Origin: Flavobacteriales bacterium
GTDB taxonomy: Bacteria > Bacteroidota > Bacteroidia > Flavobacteriales_C > GCA-002722245
Direction: 5' to 3'
Length of the DNA: 64,000 nucleotides
Assembly: GCA_023251095.1 (NCBI GenBank)
Contig: JAHEZL010000010.1
Location: forward strand, 1 to 64,000
Shown here: positions 44,109-53,004 of the stretch, in pieces
Layout: the number at the start of each line of letters is the position of its first letter
Position numbering within the stretch: the first letter of the stretch is position 1
Made by a program: the position numbers and the translations under genes
Notes under the pieces: generated by a model
Seen by the model: the letters and a program-made list of their open reading frames with translations, nothing else
Told to the model about the DNA's origin: nothing
Databases searched by the model: none

Positions 44109-44122
44109 AAAAAAAGGTAAAC
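44109..44122 (-). promoter_or_regulatory. Candidate ECF sigma promoter element, sigma gene
   Basis: Minus-strand GTTTACCTTTTTTT (44122-44109), preceded by TTCCTT and followed by TGCATTAA, about 21-34 nt upstream of the ATG. Matches the element at 42619-42631. Confidence 0.5.
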
Positions 44123-44287
44123 AAGGAAAGTTAATTAAATATCGAAATGGAACTTTGGATGAATATTAATCAATTAAGATTTAAAAATAAAAATTAGAGA
44201 GACAGACAATATAATTCTCATTTCTAAACATGCTCATCATTTTTGGATATCTGCTTTTATCGAAGGCAAACGATTGCCTATCAATAA

Positions 44288-44320
44288 TAAAAAAAAATCC
44301 CCACGATTTCTCGCAGGGAT
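44288..44320 (-). terminator. Terminator of the ilv operon/lasso-like ORF
   Basis: ATCCCCACGA (44297-44306), TTTC, TCGCAGGGAT (44311-44320), A-tract 44288-44297. It closes the ilvBNAC transcript after the lasso-like ORF; the same hairpin recurs after ilvC fragments A, C and D. Confidence 0.88.
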
Positions 44321-44343
44321 TCTTACACTATAAGCTTTTAACA

Positions 44344-44472
44344 CTAAGATGCATGATAATCACCGTCTTCGCTATATGAAACAGCTGGTCCGCCTTCTGT
44401 TTCCTTAATTGGTTCTACCTCAAATATAGGCTTCACCCAACTCTTCTTTTCTTTAATCTCTTGTGTTTTCAT
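44344..44472 (-). CDS. Lasso-peptide-like RiPP precursor (orphan)
   Basis: 42 residues, ATG 44472 to TAG 44344. A charged leader with KKSWVKPIFEVEPIKETE resembles the lasso leader consensus (Tyr-x2-Pro-x-Leu and a Thr at position -2). The putative core begins GGPAVSYSEDGDYHAS: Gly at position 1, Glu at position 9, the spacing used for a nine-residue macrolactam ring. It resembles the paeninodin-type lasso family. It sits 24 bp after the ilvC stop and before the ilvC terminator, so it is likely on the ilv transcript. No B (protease/RRE) or C (asparagine synthetase-like) enzyme is in the window. Confidence 0.65.
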   Translation of the reverse strand: MKTQEIKEKKSWVKPIFEVEPIKETEGGPAVSYSEDGDYHAS

Positions 44473-44496
44473 TTCTTGTAATTTTTATTTACAATT

Positions 44497-46008
44497 TTAA
44501 GCCTCCTCCAACTCCACTACTCTTTCTACACCAACAGAAATACTTTTCATAGCACCCATCGCTCCTCTTAATGTTTTACCGATTTGTTCAATTGGATGAG
44601 ATCTCAAAGCTTCGTTTACACGAACCAGTTCCAGATTATCAACTCCATTTCCTTTTCCGGCACCGTATGTTTTACCACAAATATCCGTATCTAGGTTCTT
44701 CATGAAGTCCGAAAGTAATGGTTTACAAGCGTGATCGAATAAGTAGCAACCATATTCCGCTGTGTCAGAAATAACACGGTTCATTTCGTGTAATTTTTTA
44801 CGTGCAATCAAGTTTGCGATCAGTGGAGTTTCGTGCAGTGACTCATAGTATGCAGATTCTTCCTTGATTCCTACCTCTACCATCGATTCAAAAGCCAATT
44901 CAACTCCGGCTTTCACCATCGCCACCATCACAACACCGTTGTCGTAGTATTCTTGCTCAGAAATATTTACATCGCCAGCAGGAGTTTTTTCAAAAGCAGT
45001 TTCTCCTGTAGCAGCTCTCCAAGTCAATAAGTTTTTATCGTCAGCAGCCCAGTCAGCCATCATTGTAGATGAGAAAACACCAGTGATGATATCATCCATA
45101 TGTTTTTGGAACAATGGACGCATGATTACTTTTAATTCTTCAGCTATTTTGAAAGCTTTCAATTTAGCAGGATTGCTCAAACGATCCATCATGTTGGTGA
45201 TACCGCCTTGTTTCAATCCTTCAGTGATAGTTTCCCATCCGTATTGAATCAATTTAGAAGCATATCCTTTATCGATTCCTTTTTCTACCATTTTGTTGAA
45301 GCAAAGGATAGAACCGGTTTGTAACAATCCACAAAGGATAGTTTGCTCACCCATCAAATCCGATTTCACCTCAGCAACGAAAGATGATTTCAAAACACCT
45401 GCTCTGTCGCCACCTGTACCAGCGCAATATGCTTTTGCATAAGCCCAGCCTTTTCCTTCCGGATCGTTTTCAGGGTGAACAGCAATTAAGGTTGGTACAC
45501 CAAATCCTCTTTTGTATTCTTCACGAACTTCAGTACCTGGTGATTTAGGTGCTACCATGATTACTGTAATGTCTTTACGGATTTGTGTTCCTTCCTCAAC
45601 GATATTGAAACCGTGAGAATAAGCCAAAGCCGATCCTTTTTTCATTAAGGGCATAACAGCAGCAACTACTGACGTGTGTTGTTTATCTGGTGTAAGGTTA
45701 ATTACCAAATCAGCCGTAGGAATCATCTCTTTATATGTTCCAACAGGAAATTTATTGACTGCTGCATTTTTGTATGATTGACGTTGGTTTGTGATAGCCT
45801 CATCACGCAAAGCGTAAGAAATATCCAAACCTGAATCTCTTAAGTTCAAACCTTGGTTTAACCCTTGAGCACCGCATCCTACGATGACGATTTTTTTGCC
45901 TTTAAGCGCTTTTACACCTTCAGAAAACTCTGAATTGTCCATAAACTCACAAGTCCCCAGCTGAGCCAGTTTCTCTCTTTGCGATAAAGTGTTGTAATAA
46001 TTTGCCAT
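44497..46008 (-). CDS. ilvC: Ketol-acid reductoisomerase, class II
   Basis: 503 residues, the length of class II (E. coli-type) enzymes, with duplicated knotted C-terminal domain. NADPH site [18 protein letters not shown] (44-61), then [20 protein letters not shown] and the metal-site region [15 protein letters not shown] with the conserved Asp/Glu pair, plus a second helical repeat ([19 protein letters not shown]). It converts acetolactate or acetohydroxybutyrate to dihydroxyacids for Ile, Val and Leu. Last gene of ilvB-N-A-x-C. Its final 177 bp (44497-44673) are the source type of six downstream fragments. Confidence 0.97.
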   Translation of the reverse strand: MANYYNTLSQREKLAQLGTCEFMDNSEFSEGVKALKGKKIVIVGCGAQGLNQGLNLRDSGLDISYALRDEAITNQRQSYKNAAVNKFPVGTYKEMIPTADLVINLTPDKQHTSVVAAVMPLMKKGSALAYSHGFNIVEEGTQIRKDITVIMVAPKSPGTEVREEYKRGFGVPTLIAVHPENDPEGKGWAYAKAYCAGTGGDRAGVLKSSFVAEVKSDLMGEQTILCGLLQTGSILCFNKMVEKGIDKGYASKLIQYGWETITEGLKQGGITNMMDRLSNPAKLKAFKIAEELKVIMRPLFQKHMDDIITGVFSSTMMADWAADDKNLLTWRAATGETAFEKTPAGDVNISEQEYYDNGVVMVAMVKAGVELAFESMVEVGIKEESAYYESLHETPLIANLIARKKLHEMNRVISDTAEYGCYLFDHACKPLLSDFMKNLDTDICGKTYGAGKGNGVDNLELVRVNEALRSHPIEQIGKTLRGAMGAMKSISVGVERVVELEEA

Positions 46009-46094
46009 AATTTTTTATCAATTATAAATTGGATTGCAAAAATGCGAAGATTTGCCGAGATATATAAATATTTAAAGGGTTATTTTAGTTCCTT

Positions 46095-46457
46095 TTACAT
46101 CGGCAGCGCTACACAGCCCTCTTCTGTTACAGTAAATGAACCCGTGTAAGTTCCATTCGGACCAGTAGCCCCTCCATAATACACTGTGTATATGTAGGAA
46201 CCCGGTTTTAAATAAGAAAGAACAAAACTTGATTGGCTATCGCAGTTTGGTGCAGAAGGCGTAGAGGCTACAGCAATTTGTGTTTTTGACAACGCATAAG
46301 TACTACTCGACTGTTGTTTAACTTCAAGATGATAGGAATATTTAGTGCCGGTTGTTCCATAATTCGACCAAAAAACGGCTTTACCTCTGGGGTTTTCACA
46401 ACCAGAAAAGCATAAAGCTATGAAAAGGGAAAAAAATAAAAAACATACTTGTTTCAT
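46095..46457 (-). CDS. Small lipoprotein inside the ilv operon
   Basis: 120 residues with a lipoprotein signal (lipobox FSGC, Cys20) and a beta-rich domain (25-120) with Cys73 and Cys115 that may pair. No family recognised; segments such as YLKPGSYIYTVYYGG suggest an Ig-like or transthyretin-like sandwich. It lies between ilvA (21 bp away) and ilvC (86 bp) on the same strand, an unexpected place for an envelope protein. Confidence 0.7.
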   Translation of the reverse strand: MKQVCFLFFSLFIALCFSGCENPRGKAVFWSNYGTTGTKYSYHLEVKQQSSSTYALSKTQIAVASTPSAPNCDSQSSFVLSYLKPGSYIYTVYYGGATGPNGTYTGSFTVTEEGCVALPM

Positions 46458-46477
46458 AATAATTATCTCATTGGATT

Positions 46478-47734
46478 TTACACAAAATACTGGAACAAAC
46501 TCGGATCGTCGTTGATATCGGTGTAATTGATGCCGTATTTTTGCATGCGATCCAGCAAGGCCTGGTAATCTTCCTTGTGCTTCAACTCCACACCTATCAT
46601 TGCCGGACCTGATTCACGGGCATTTTTCTTCACGTATTCAAAACGGGTGATATCGTCATTCGGTCCCAAAACCTCAGATACAAACTCTTTCAATGCTCCG
46701 GGACGTTGCGGAAAGCGAATGATGAAGAAGTGTTTCAACCCTTCATAAATCATTGATCTTTCCTTGATTTCCTGCATGCGATCGATGTCGTTGTTGCTTC
46801 CGCTGACAACACAAACTATGGTTTTACCTTTTATTTTGTCTTTGTAGAAATCCAAAGCAGCAACCGATAAAGCTCCTGCAGGTTCAACCACAATAGCTTC
46901 TTCGTTGTACAAACTCAAAATAGTGCTGCACACTTTTCCTTCGGGAACCAAAACCACATCGTCAATCAAATCTTTGATGATAGAGAAAGTGATATCGCCT
47001 ACTTTTTGAACTGCAGCACCATCTACAAACTTGTCGATTTCTTTTAATTCAATCGCTTTCCCTACTTCCAGGGCCTGTTTCAACGCAGGTGCCCCTTTAG
47101 GTTCAACACCAATTAACTTCGTATTCGGACTCACTTGTTTGTAGTAAGAACCCAACCCAGAAGCCAATCCACCGCCACCTACAGGAATAAATATAAAATC
47201 GATGTTTTTTAATTCATCATGAATTTCTTTTGCAACTGTACCCTGACCTTCAATGACTTTTACATCATCAAAAGGATGAATAAATTCCAAACCTTCTTTC
47301 TTGCTCACTTCCAAAGCAGCTTTGTAGCTGTCATCGTAAGTATCACCGGTTAAAATAACTTCCACCCATTGTTTACCAAACATCTTCACCTTCTCCAGTT
47401 TTTGTTTTGGAGTGGTTGATGGCATGTAAACTTTACCGTGAATCCCTAAAAGATTACAGGAATAAGCAAAGCCCTGCGCGTGATTTCCGGCGCTCGCGCA
47501 TATCACTCCTTTAGCCAAAATTTCTTTCGATAAAGATTGTATTTTATTATATGCACCGCGAATTTTATAAGAACGAACGATTTGTAAATCTTCTCTTTTC
47601 AGATAAACTTCACAACCGTATTTTTCCGACAAAGCCAGATTCTTTTGCAAAGGCGTATGCATCGCAACACCTATCAAATTTTCTGCGGCTTTATTTATAT
47701 TTTCTATGCTTATTAAAGCTTCTGCTGTTTTCAT
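46478..47734 (-). CDS. ilvA: Threonine ammonia-lyase (biosynthetic)
   Basis: 418 residues. PLP lysine in REDLQIVRSYKIRGA (Lys about 56), glycine-rich phosphate cup VGGGGLASG, and a C-terminal single ACT-like regulatory domain (about 330-415; FFIIRFPQRPGALKEFV). It makes 2-oxobutyrate for isoleucine. The shorter regulatory part, compared with the two-ACT E. coli enzyme, matches the usual Bacteroidota and Bacillus form. Starts 1-2 bp after ilvN. Confidence 0.95.
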   Translation of the reverse strand: MKTAEALISIENINKAAENLIGVAMHTPLQKNLALSEKYGCEVYLKREDLQIVRSYKIRGAYNKIQSLSKEILAKGVICASAGNHAQGFAYSCNLLGIHGKVYMPSTTPKQKLEKVKMFGKQWVEVILTGDTYDDSYKAALEVSKKEGLEFIHPFDDVKVIEGQGTVAKEIHDELKNIDFIFIPVGGGGLASGLGSYYKQVSPNTKLIGVEPKGAPALKQALEVGKAIELKEIDKFVDGAAVQKVGDITFSIIKDLIDDVVLVPEGKVCSTILSLYNEEAIVVEPAGALSVAALDFYKDKIKGKTIVCVVSGSNNDIDRMQEIKERSMIYEGLKHFFIIRFPQRPGALKEFVSEVLGPNDDITRFEYVKKNARESGPAMIGVELKHKEDYQALLDRMQKYGINYTDINDDPSLFQYFV

Positions 47735-47735
47735 T

Positions 47736-48254
47736 TTATGCTTCTCCTATTTCCTGCAAATAATTGTGCAAACTGTACATTGGTTTTGATACGGCAACTC
47801 GACCGGAGCGAACAAACTCAAGGATTCCATGAGGTTCCAAAGCTTTGAATAAAGATTTGGTTTCATCCTTTCGTCCGGTTTTTTCAATCGCTATAAAATC
47901 AGCGTCAGCATACAAAATCTTGGCGTTGTGTGCTTCCACTATCTCGTTCACTTTCGGGCCGGGTTTCATCTTGTACAATGCAATTTCACGAGCCACTACT
48001 TCATCATCCAAAAAGTACGATGCCATCAATACATCAACTAACTTTTCAATCTGCAAAGCCACATTTCTAACGGTATTTTCCGTTCCATACACCACAATAG
48101 TGAAACGGTGAATACCTTCTTTTTCAGATTCGGAAGTAGTTAAACTTTCAATATTAATTTTTCTTCTTGTGAAGATTTGCGTGATCCTGTATAGGATTCC
48201 CGAATAGTTCTCTGAAAAAACAGAGATCGTATATTTCTTTATTTCGTCGCTCAT
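47736..48254 (-). CDS. ilvN: Acetolactate synthase small subunit
   Basis: 172 residues. N-terminal ACT domain (about 8-80; SVFSENYSGILYRITQIFTRR) binding valine for feedback control, then an ALS_ss_C domain (KSLFKALEPHGILEFVRSGRVAV). It activates and regulates IlvB. 11 bp after ilvB and adjacent to ilvA. Confidence 0.95.
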   Translation of the reverse strand: MSDEIKKYTISVFSENYSGILYRITQIFTRRKINIESLTTSESEKEGIHRFTIVVYGTENTVRNVALQIEKLVDVLMASYFLDDEVVAREIALYKMKPGPKVNEIVEAHNAKILYADADFIAIEKTGRKDETKSLFKALEPHGILEFVRSGRVAVSKPMYSLHNYLQEIGEA

Positions 48255-48265
48255 CGCCTTATTTT

Positions 48266-50008
48266 TTATGCTGATAATTGAATTTCATGAACTGCTTTTC
48301 CTTGTGGTATCATAGGGAATACATTTCCTTCCTGCTCAACCATTACTTCTAATAAATACGGACCGTTATGCGCCAGCATTTCTTTTAATGCATCTTCAAT
48401 CTGCTCTCTCTTATCAATTTTTTGAGCAGGAATTCCATAGCCCTGAGAAATCATTACGAAGTTCGGATTGATCAATTCTGTTTGAGCATATCTTCTGTCA
48501 AAGAACAACTCTTGCCACTGACGAACCATTCCCAAGAAATTATTATTCAGAATAATGATTTTTACCGCTGCATTAGTTTGGAAAATAGTTCCCAATTCCT
48601 GAATGGTCATTTGGAAACCTCCATCACCAATAATTGCAACAACATCTTTATTTGGGTTTGCCATCTTGGCGCCAAAAGCTGCCGGCAAACAGAAGCCCAT
48701 AGTTCCCAATCCGCCTGAAGTAACGTTGGCATTGGTTGATTCAAACTGATAGTAACGCGTTGCTACCATTTGATGCTGACCAACGTCGGTTACCAAAATT
48801 GCTTGTCCTTTGGTTAAATCGCTTAATTTGCGAATAACCTCGGCCATCTTTAATAAAGGTGTAGAAGGGTTTAATTCTTCTTTGATTACTTTCTCAAATT
48901 CTATTTTATCACAAGCTCTGAATTCCGCCAACCACGCAGCGTGGTCGTTTTTATTCAACAATGGCAATAAAGCATCCATGGCTTCTTTTGCATCGGCATG
49001 AACCGGAATGTGCGCGTGAACGTTTTTGCTGATTTCCGATTTGTCCAGTTCGATATGGATTATTTTCGCTTGTTTAGCATAAGCATCCAAACGCCCCGTT
49101 ACACGATCGTCAAAACGCATTCCAATTGCGATGAGTACATCACATTCATTGGTTTTCATATTTGGACCGTAATTCCCGTGCATTCCCAGCATACCTACGT
49201 ACAAAGGATGACTGGTTCGGATAGCCGACAATCCCAGCAAAGTACTTGCTGCAGGAATTCCTGCTTTTTCCATTATAGCAATCAATGCATCTTGCCCATG
49301 AGATAACAATACACCGTGTCCGCATAAAATCAAAGGTTTTTTTGCACCATTGATTGTAGCTGCAGCTTCTTTAACCTGCTCAATTTTCAAAGCCGGTTTT
49401 GGCTGATAAGATCTGATGTAAGTACATTTTTTATATTCAAATTCGAAAGACTCAAAAAGAGCGTTCTTAGTAATATCAATGAGTACAGGTCCCGGTCGGC
49501 CTGAATTAGCAATGTAAAATGCTTTAGCAATAGCTAAAGGAATTTCCTCAGCTTTGGTTACTTGAAATGACCATTTGGTAACAGGCGCTGCGATCCCGAT
49601 AATATCAGTTTCCTGAAAAGCATCGGTACCCAACAAATGACTTCCAACTTGGCCTGTAATACAAACCATAGGAGTTGAATCGATCATGGCATCAGCGATA
49701 CCCGTGATTAAGTTAGTTGCTCCCGGACCGGATGTTGCAATGGCAACTGCCGTTGTATTGGTAGTTCTTGAAAAACCTTCTGCTGCATGGGTAGCGCCTT
49801 GTTCATGGCGCACCAAAACGTGATGAATTTTATCCTGATACTTATACAATTCATCATACAAAGGCATGATAGCGCCTCCGGGATAACCAAACACAATGTT
49901 GATTCCCTCTTCCAGCAAAGAAAGTACTACTGCTTCCGATCCGCTAATAGTTTTGGTTTTCATCGATTTTTCAGTTTTCAATTTTTCCTTTTCCATTGTT
50001 AATTCCAT
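48266..50008 (-). CDS. ilvB: Acetolactate synthase large subunit
   Basis: 580 residues, ThDP enzyme. Motifs: [16 protein letters not shown] and [15 protein letters not shown] (catalytic Glu), FAD-region segments, and the ThDP motif [12 protein letters not shown] ... LNNNFLGMV. It condenses pyruvate, or pyruvate with 2-oxobutyrate, in the first common step for Val, Leu and Ile. First structural gene after the valine-coded attenuator. The ATG at 50008 is 14 nt after the attenuator terminator; a second ATG follows at codon 5. Confidence 0.96.
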   Translation of the reverse strand: MELTMEKEKLKTEKSMKTKTISGSEAVVLSLLEEGINIVFGYPGGAIMPLYDELYKYQDKIHHVLVRHEQGATHAAEGFSRTTNTTAVAIATSGPGATNLITGIADAMIDSTPMVCITGQVGSHLLGTDAFQETDIIGIAAPVTKWSFQVTKAEEIPLAIAKAFYIANSGRPGPVLIDITKNALFESFEFEYKKCTYIRSYQPKPALKIEQVKEAAATINGAKKPLILCGHGVLLSHGQDALIAIMEKAGIPAASTLLGLSAIRTSHPLYVGMLGMHGNYGPNMKTNECDVLIAIGMRFDDRVTGRLDAYAKQAKIIHIELDKSEISKNVHAHIPVHADAKEAMDALLPLLNKNDHAAWLAEFRACDKIEFEKVIKEELNPSTPLLKMAEVIRKLSDLTKGQAILVTDVGQHQMVATRYYQFESTNANVTSGGLGTMGFCLPAAFGAKMANPNKDVVAIIGDGGFQMTIQELGTIFQTNAAVKIIILNNNFLGMVRQWQELFFDRRYAQTELINPNFVMISQGYGIPAQKIDKREQIEDALKEMLAHNGPYLLEVMVEQEGNVFPMIPQGKAVHEIQLSA

Positions 50009-50021
50009 ACCCCTTTAGATT

Positions 50022-50108
50022 AAAAAAGCCTTTCTCAAATTGAGAAAGGCTTATCTTTTAAAAATAGCGTCTTTCTCACCTCCTTTAGGAGACTACCACC
50101 ACGACGCT
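50022..50108 (-). promoter_or_regulatory. ilvBNAC transcription attenuator
   Basis: Minus-strand RNA. Segment 1 AGCGTC (50108-50103, inside the leader peptide) pairs with segment 2 GACGCT (50071-50066). Segment 2 also carries GAGAAAG (50077-50071), which pairs with CTTTCTC (50048-50042), the left arm of the terminator. The terminator stem GCCTTTCTCAA (50050-50040) with TTGAGAAAGGC (50038-50028) ends in a U-run (50027-50022). Stalling on Val codons would cover segment 1, free 2 to pair with 3 and block termination. Textbook attenuator geometry. Confidence 0.85.
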
Positions 50109-50135
50109 AATAATATTTTTTGTACTTATTTTCAT
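50085..50135 (-). CDS. ilv leader peptide
   Basis: 16 residues, MKISTKNIISVVVVVS, stop TAA (50087-50085). Two consecutive Ile and five consecutive Val codons read out branched-chain aminoacyl-tRNA supply. Segment 1 of the attenuator coincides with the Ser-Val codons just before the Val run. No leader peptide of this type was seen before ilvD. Confidence 0.85.
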   Translation of the reverse strand: MKISTKNIISVVVVVS

Positions 50136-50175
50136 TTCAGTCTACAATATTAAGAAAAGTATTAATCGCTTTCAG

Positions 50176-50183
50176 CAAAACTA
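50176..50183 (-). promoter_or_regulatory. Candidate -7 element for the ilvB transcript
   Basis: Minus-strand TAGTTTTG (50183-50176), a perfect TAnnTTTG, 40 nt before the leader ATG. Another perfect match, TAAATTTG, is at 50269-50262. No good -33 partner for either, so which one is used is open. Confidence 0.4.
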
Positions 50184-50283
50184 TCTTTTATTTTTTCACT
50201 TAATCCCAGTTTCAAATTATTTAAACTCATCAAATAATCAATAAAACAAGGCATTACAGAGCAAATTTAATACGATCTCTATC

Positions 50284-51960
50284 TTAATTATCTGTTACAC
50301 ATCCTTCTGAAGCCGGACCTACACATTTTGCGTATTTGTACAATACACCGCTTGTTGGACCAGGCTTTGGTTTCCATACTGCACGGCGCTTAGCAATCTC
50401 TTCATCAGAAATTTTTGCTTCAATTCTGTTGGCTACCGCATCAATACGAATGATATCACCGTCTTTCAATAAGCCGATTAATCCGCCTTCTTGTGCTTCC
50501 GGACAGATATGTCCTACCATAAATCCGTGAGAACCACCGCTGAAACGACCATCTGTAATCAAAGCCACATCTTTCCCCAAACCTTTCCCCATAACGGCAG
50601 AAGTAGGTTTTAGCATTTCCGGCATTCCCGGTCCGCCTTTAGGTCCTTCGTAACGAATAACAATTACATTTCCTTTTTTCACTTTACCGTTCAAGATACC
50701 GTCGCTGGCAGCAAACTCATCATCAAATACTACAGCCGGACCTTCAAACAACTCACCTTCTTTACCGGTGATTTTCGCTACAGAGCCTTTCTCTGCCAAG
50801 TTTCCGTATAATATTCTGATGTGACCTGTTTCTTTCAAAGGCTTGTCGAAAGGCATAATCAAATCTTGTCCTTCAGTTAAAGAAGGAACTTGAGCTAAGT
50901 TTTCAGCCAATGTTTTTCCTGTTACTGTTAAACAATCTCCATGAAGCATTCCTTTTTCCAACAGCATTTTCATCACCGCGGGAACTCCGCCAATAGCGTG
51001 TAAGTCCTGCATTAAATATTTTCCACTAGGTTTTAAATCGGCCAGGAAAGGAGTAGTATCGCTCATCTTTTGGAAATCATCCAGATTCAAAGGAACATCT
51101 ACGGCCTTTGCCATTGCAATTAAATGCAATACTGCGTTGGTAGATCCACCAAGAATAACAATCACACGCATTGCATTTTCAAAGGCTTTGCGCGTCATGA
51201 TATCACGAGGCTTAATATCTTTTTCTAATAAATTTCTAATGGCAGCACCTACTCTGGTTAATTCCGCATCTTTTTCCTTACTTAAAGCAGGAGCAGAAGA
51301 ACTGAAAGGCAAACTCATTCCCATCGCTTCAATAGCAGAAGACATAGTGTTAGCGGTATACATACCACCGCAAGCACCTGCACCCGGACAAGAATTTTTT
51401 ATAATTCCTTTGAAGTCTTCATCGCTCAGATTTCCATTTACTTTTTCACCCAAAGCTTCAAAAGCAGAAATGATATTTAATGTTTTACCGCAGTAATTTC
51501 CACCAGCAATAGATCCTCCATAAACCAATATGGCCGGACGGTTCAGTCGTCCCAAAGCTATCATTGCTCCAGGCATATTTTTATCACAACCCACGATAGG
51601 AATCACTGCATCGTAAAATTGCGCCTGTACTACTGTTTCAATTGAATCGGCAATAATATCACGGGAAACCAAAGAATATTTCATTCCTGTTGTACCGTTA
51701 GAAATACCATCACTCACACCTATAGTGTGAAAAACCAAACCCACTAGATTAGACTTTACAACACTCTTCTTCACCTCTGTAGCAAAACCATTCAAATGCA
51801 TATTACAAGTATTCCCTTCATAACCCGTACTCACAATACCCACCTGAGCTTTGCTCATATCATCGTCTGTTAACCCTACTCCATACAACATCGCCTGAGA
51901 AGCAGGCTGAGTAACATCTTGCGTAATTGTTTTACTGTGTTTATTTAATTCTTCAGACAT
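50284..51960 (-). CDS. ilvD: Dihydroxy-acid dehydratase
   Basis: 558 residues from ATG 51960 (an upstream in-frame start at 51984 adds eight residues unlike the family). Cluster-binding Cys are in [10 protein letters not shown] and [17 protein letters not shown]; the C-terminal domain has [20 protein letters not shown]. It dehydrates dihydroxyacids to 2-oxo acids for Val and Ile with an iron-sulfur cluster. Separated from ilvB by 275 bp containing the attenuator, so it is probably its own transcript or partly read through. Confidence 0.96.
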   Translation of the reverse strand: MSEELNKHSKTITQDVTQPASQAMLYGVGLTDDDMSKAQVGIVSTGYEGNTCNMHLNGFATEVKKSVVKSNLVGLVFHTIGVSDGISNGTTGMKYSLVSRDIIADSIETVVQAQFYDAVIPIVGCDKNMPGAMIALGRLNRPAILVYGGSIAGGNYCGKTLNIISAFEALGEKVNGNLSDEDFKGIIKNSCPGAGACGGMYTANTMSSAIEAMGMSLPFSSSAPALSKEKDAELTRVGAAIRNLLEKDIKPRDIMTRKAFENAMRVIVILGGSTNAVLHLIAMAKAVDVPLNLDDFQKMSDTTPFLADLKPSGKYLMQDLHAIGGVPAVMKMLLEKGMLHGDCLTVTGKTLAENLAQVPSLTEGQDLIMPFDKPLKETGHIRILYGNLAEKGSVAKITGKEGELFEGPAVVFDDEFAASDGILNGKVKKGNVIVIRYEGPKGGPGMPEMLKPTSAVMGKGLGKDVALITDGRFSGGSHGFMVGHICPEAQEGGLIGLLKDGDIIRIDAVANRIEAKISDEEIAKRRAVWKPKPGPTSGVLYKYAKCVGPASEGCVTDN

Positions 51961-51991
51961 GGGTATATTTTTAATGAAGCACAAAGATTAT

Positions 51992-52028
51992 AAAAAACAA
52001 AAACATTCTCCTATTAAGGAGAATGTTT
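51992..52028 (-). terminator. Terminator of the phosphorelay operon
   Basis: AAACATTCTCCT (52001-52012), loop ATTA, AGGAGAATGTTT (52017-52028), perfect 12-bp stem, with A-rich plus-strand run 51992-52003 giving the U-tract. It separates the receiver gene (stop 52052) from ilvD. Confidence 0.9.
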
Positions 52029-52051
52029 CTGAACTATGATTTTGTTAAATA

Positions 52052-52606
52052 TTAATGTGGCAATACTTCTTCACCAGGAGGAGGTGTTTGTCCCGGCTGT
52101 GGTATCAATCCAAATATGCTATTATCAAAAAGATAAATTATTAAAAAGATCACCAATAAAATAAGGAAGATGATCATCGTTCTGGCAAACTTCCTGAAAC
52201 TTTCCTGATCGGCTTCTTTATCTTTAGATTTTGTTACGCGTTTGATATCGTTTTGAACTCTGATAAAAGCACTTTTGTTTTTCACCACATAATCCACCGC
52301 ACCATACTTCACAGAGTTTACGGCTACATCAATGTCTTCCTGACCCGACAACATGATTACTTCAACATTAGGAGAGATTTGTTTGATTTCCTGTAATACC
52401 TTAATCCCCGTCATGGAATTAGGTTTTTCACTGTCCAGAAAATAATCTAAAATAATGATATCCGGTTTTTTATTCAGCGCTTTCAATACATCTTCACCGG
52501 TTGTAAAAGTTTTTATCGTAAAACTTTTGTTTTGACTGAGATTGTGGAGTGCCGTCTTTAAGAACAAGTCATCATCATCGACTAAGTAAATTAAAGTATT
52601 TGCCAT
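52052..52606 (-). CDS. Membrane-anchored stand-alone receiver (REC-TM)
   Basis: 184 residues. Residues 5-125 form a receiver domain with acidic cluster VDDDD, phosphoacceptor Asp54 in IIILDYFLD, Thr/Ser-site MLSGQ and Lys109 in YVVKNKS. After a charged linker a single transmembrane helix follows (about 143-161), then a Pro/Gly-rich tail ending PPPGEEVLPH. Receivers with a C-terminal membrane anchor and no output domain are uncommon. It is last gene of the phosphorelay operon and may be the membrane-proximal phosphate sink or switch. Confidence 0.85.
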   Translation of the reverse strand: MANTLIYLVDDDDLFLKTALHNLSQNKSFTIKTFTTGEDVLKALNKKPDIIILDYFLDSEKPNSMTGIKVLQEIKQISPNVEVIMLSGQEDIDVAVNSVKYGAVDYVVKNKSAFIRVQNDIKRVTKSKDKEADQESFRKFARTMIIFLILLVIFLIIYLFDNSIFGLIPQPGQTPPPGEEVLPH

Positions 52607-52631
52607 ATTAGTTAGTTTGTTAGTTTGTTAT

Positions 52632-52991
52632 TCAGCTTTGTAATTCCGATAATTCTTGTTTTAACTCTTCTTCTGCCAGAGCATAAGCTATGGTCATTTG
52701 CTCCAGTAAAGCGGGGATTTTCTCCAGTTCTTTTGCTTTTAATCCGCATTCCTGTAATTCTTTACTCGCCTCTACCATATCTGTCATCCCCATGAAAGAA
52801 TAACTTGTTTTTAGTTTGTGGGCTATACCGCCTATTTGCTGCCAGTCTTGTTTTGCAAGAGATTCTTTCATCTTTTCAATAGAGCCCGGAGTGGTTTTAA
52901 TAAATGAGTTAATAATATCTTCCATGAAATCTTTACTTCCTAAAGAAAGATCATTTAAGTAATTCAAATCTATGTATTTATAATTTCCCAT
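52632..52991 (-). CDS. Histidine phosphotransfer (Hpt) protein
   Basis: 119 residues from ATG 52991 (a TTG-initiated extension would overlap the upstream gene). All-helical Hpt domain with phosphorylated His58 in IGGIAHKLKTSYSFMG, the family HKLKG-like motif. It shuttles phosphate between the upstream hybrid kinase receiver and the downstream REC-TM protein. 14 bp after the hybrid kinase gene and 25 bp before the REC-TM gene. Confidence 0.9.
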   Translation of the reverse strand: MGNYKYIDLNYLNDLSLGSKDFMEDIINSFIKTTPGSIEKMKESLAKQDWQQIGGIAHKLKTSYSFMGMTDMVEASKELQECGLKAKELEKIPALLEQMTIAYALAEEELKQELSELQS

Positions 52992-53004
52992 TGTAAAAAT
53001 TTCG

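Noticed and set aside
44497-46008. ilvC of 503 residues as a possible fusion or duplication
   Set aside because: This is the normal length of class II ketol-acid reductoisomerase; the C-terminal half is the duplicated knotted domain.
50077-50088. Perfect Shine-Dalgarno-like AGGAGGTGA on the minus strand
   Set aside because: No start codon at suitable distance; it lies in the attenuator between the leader peptide stop and the terminator, and Bacteroidota do not generally use such sites.
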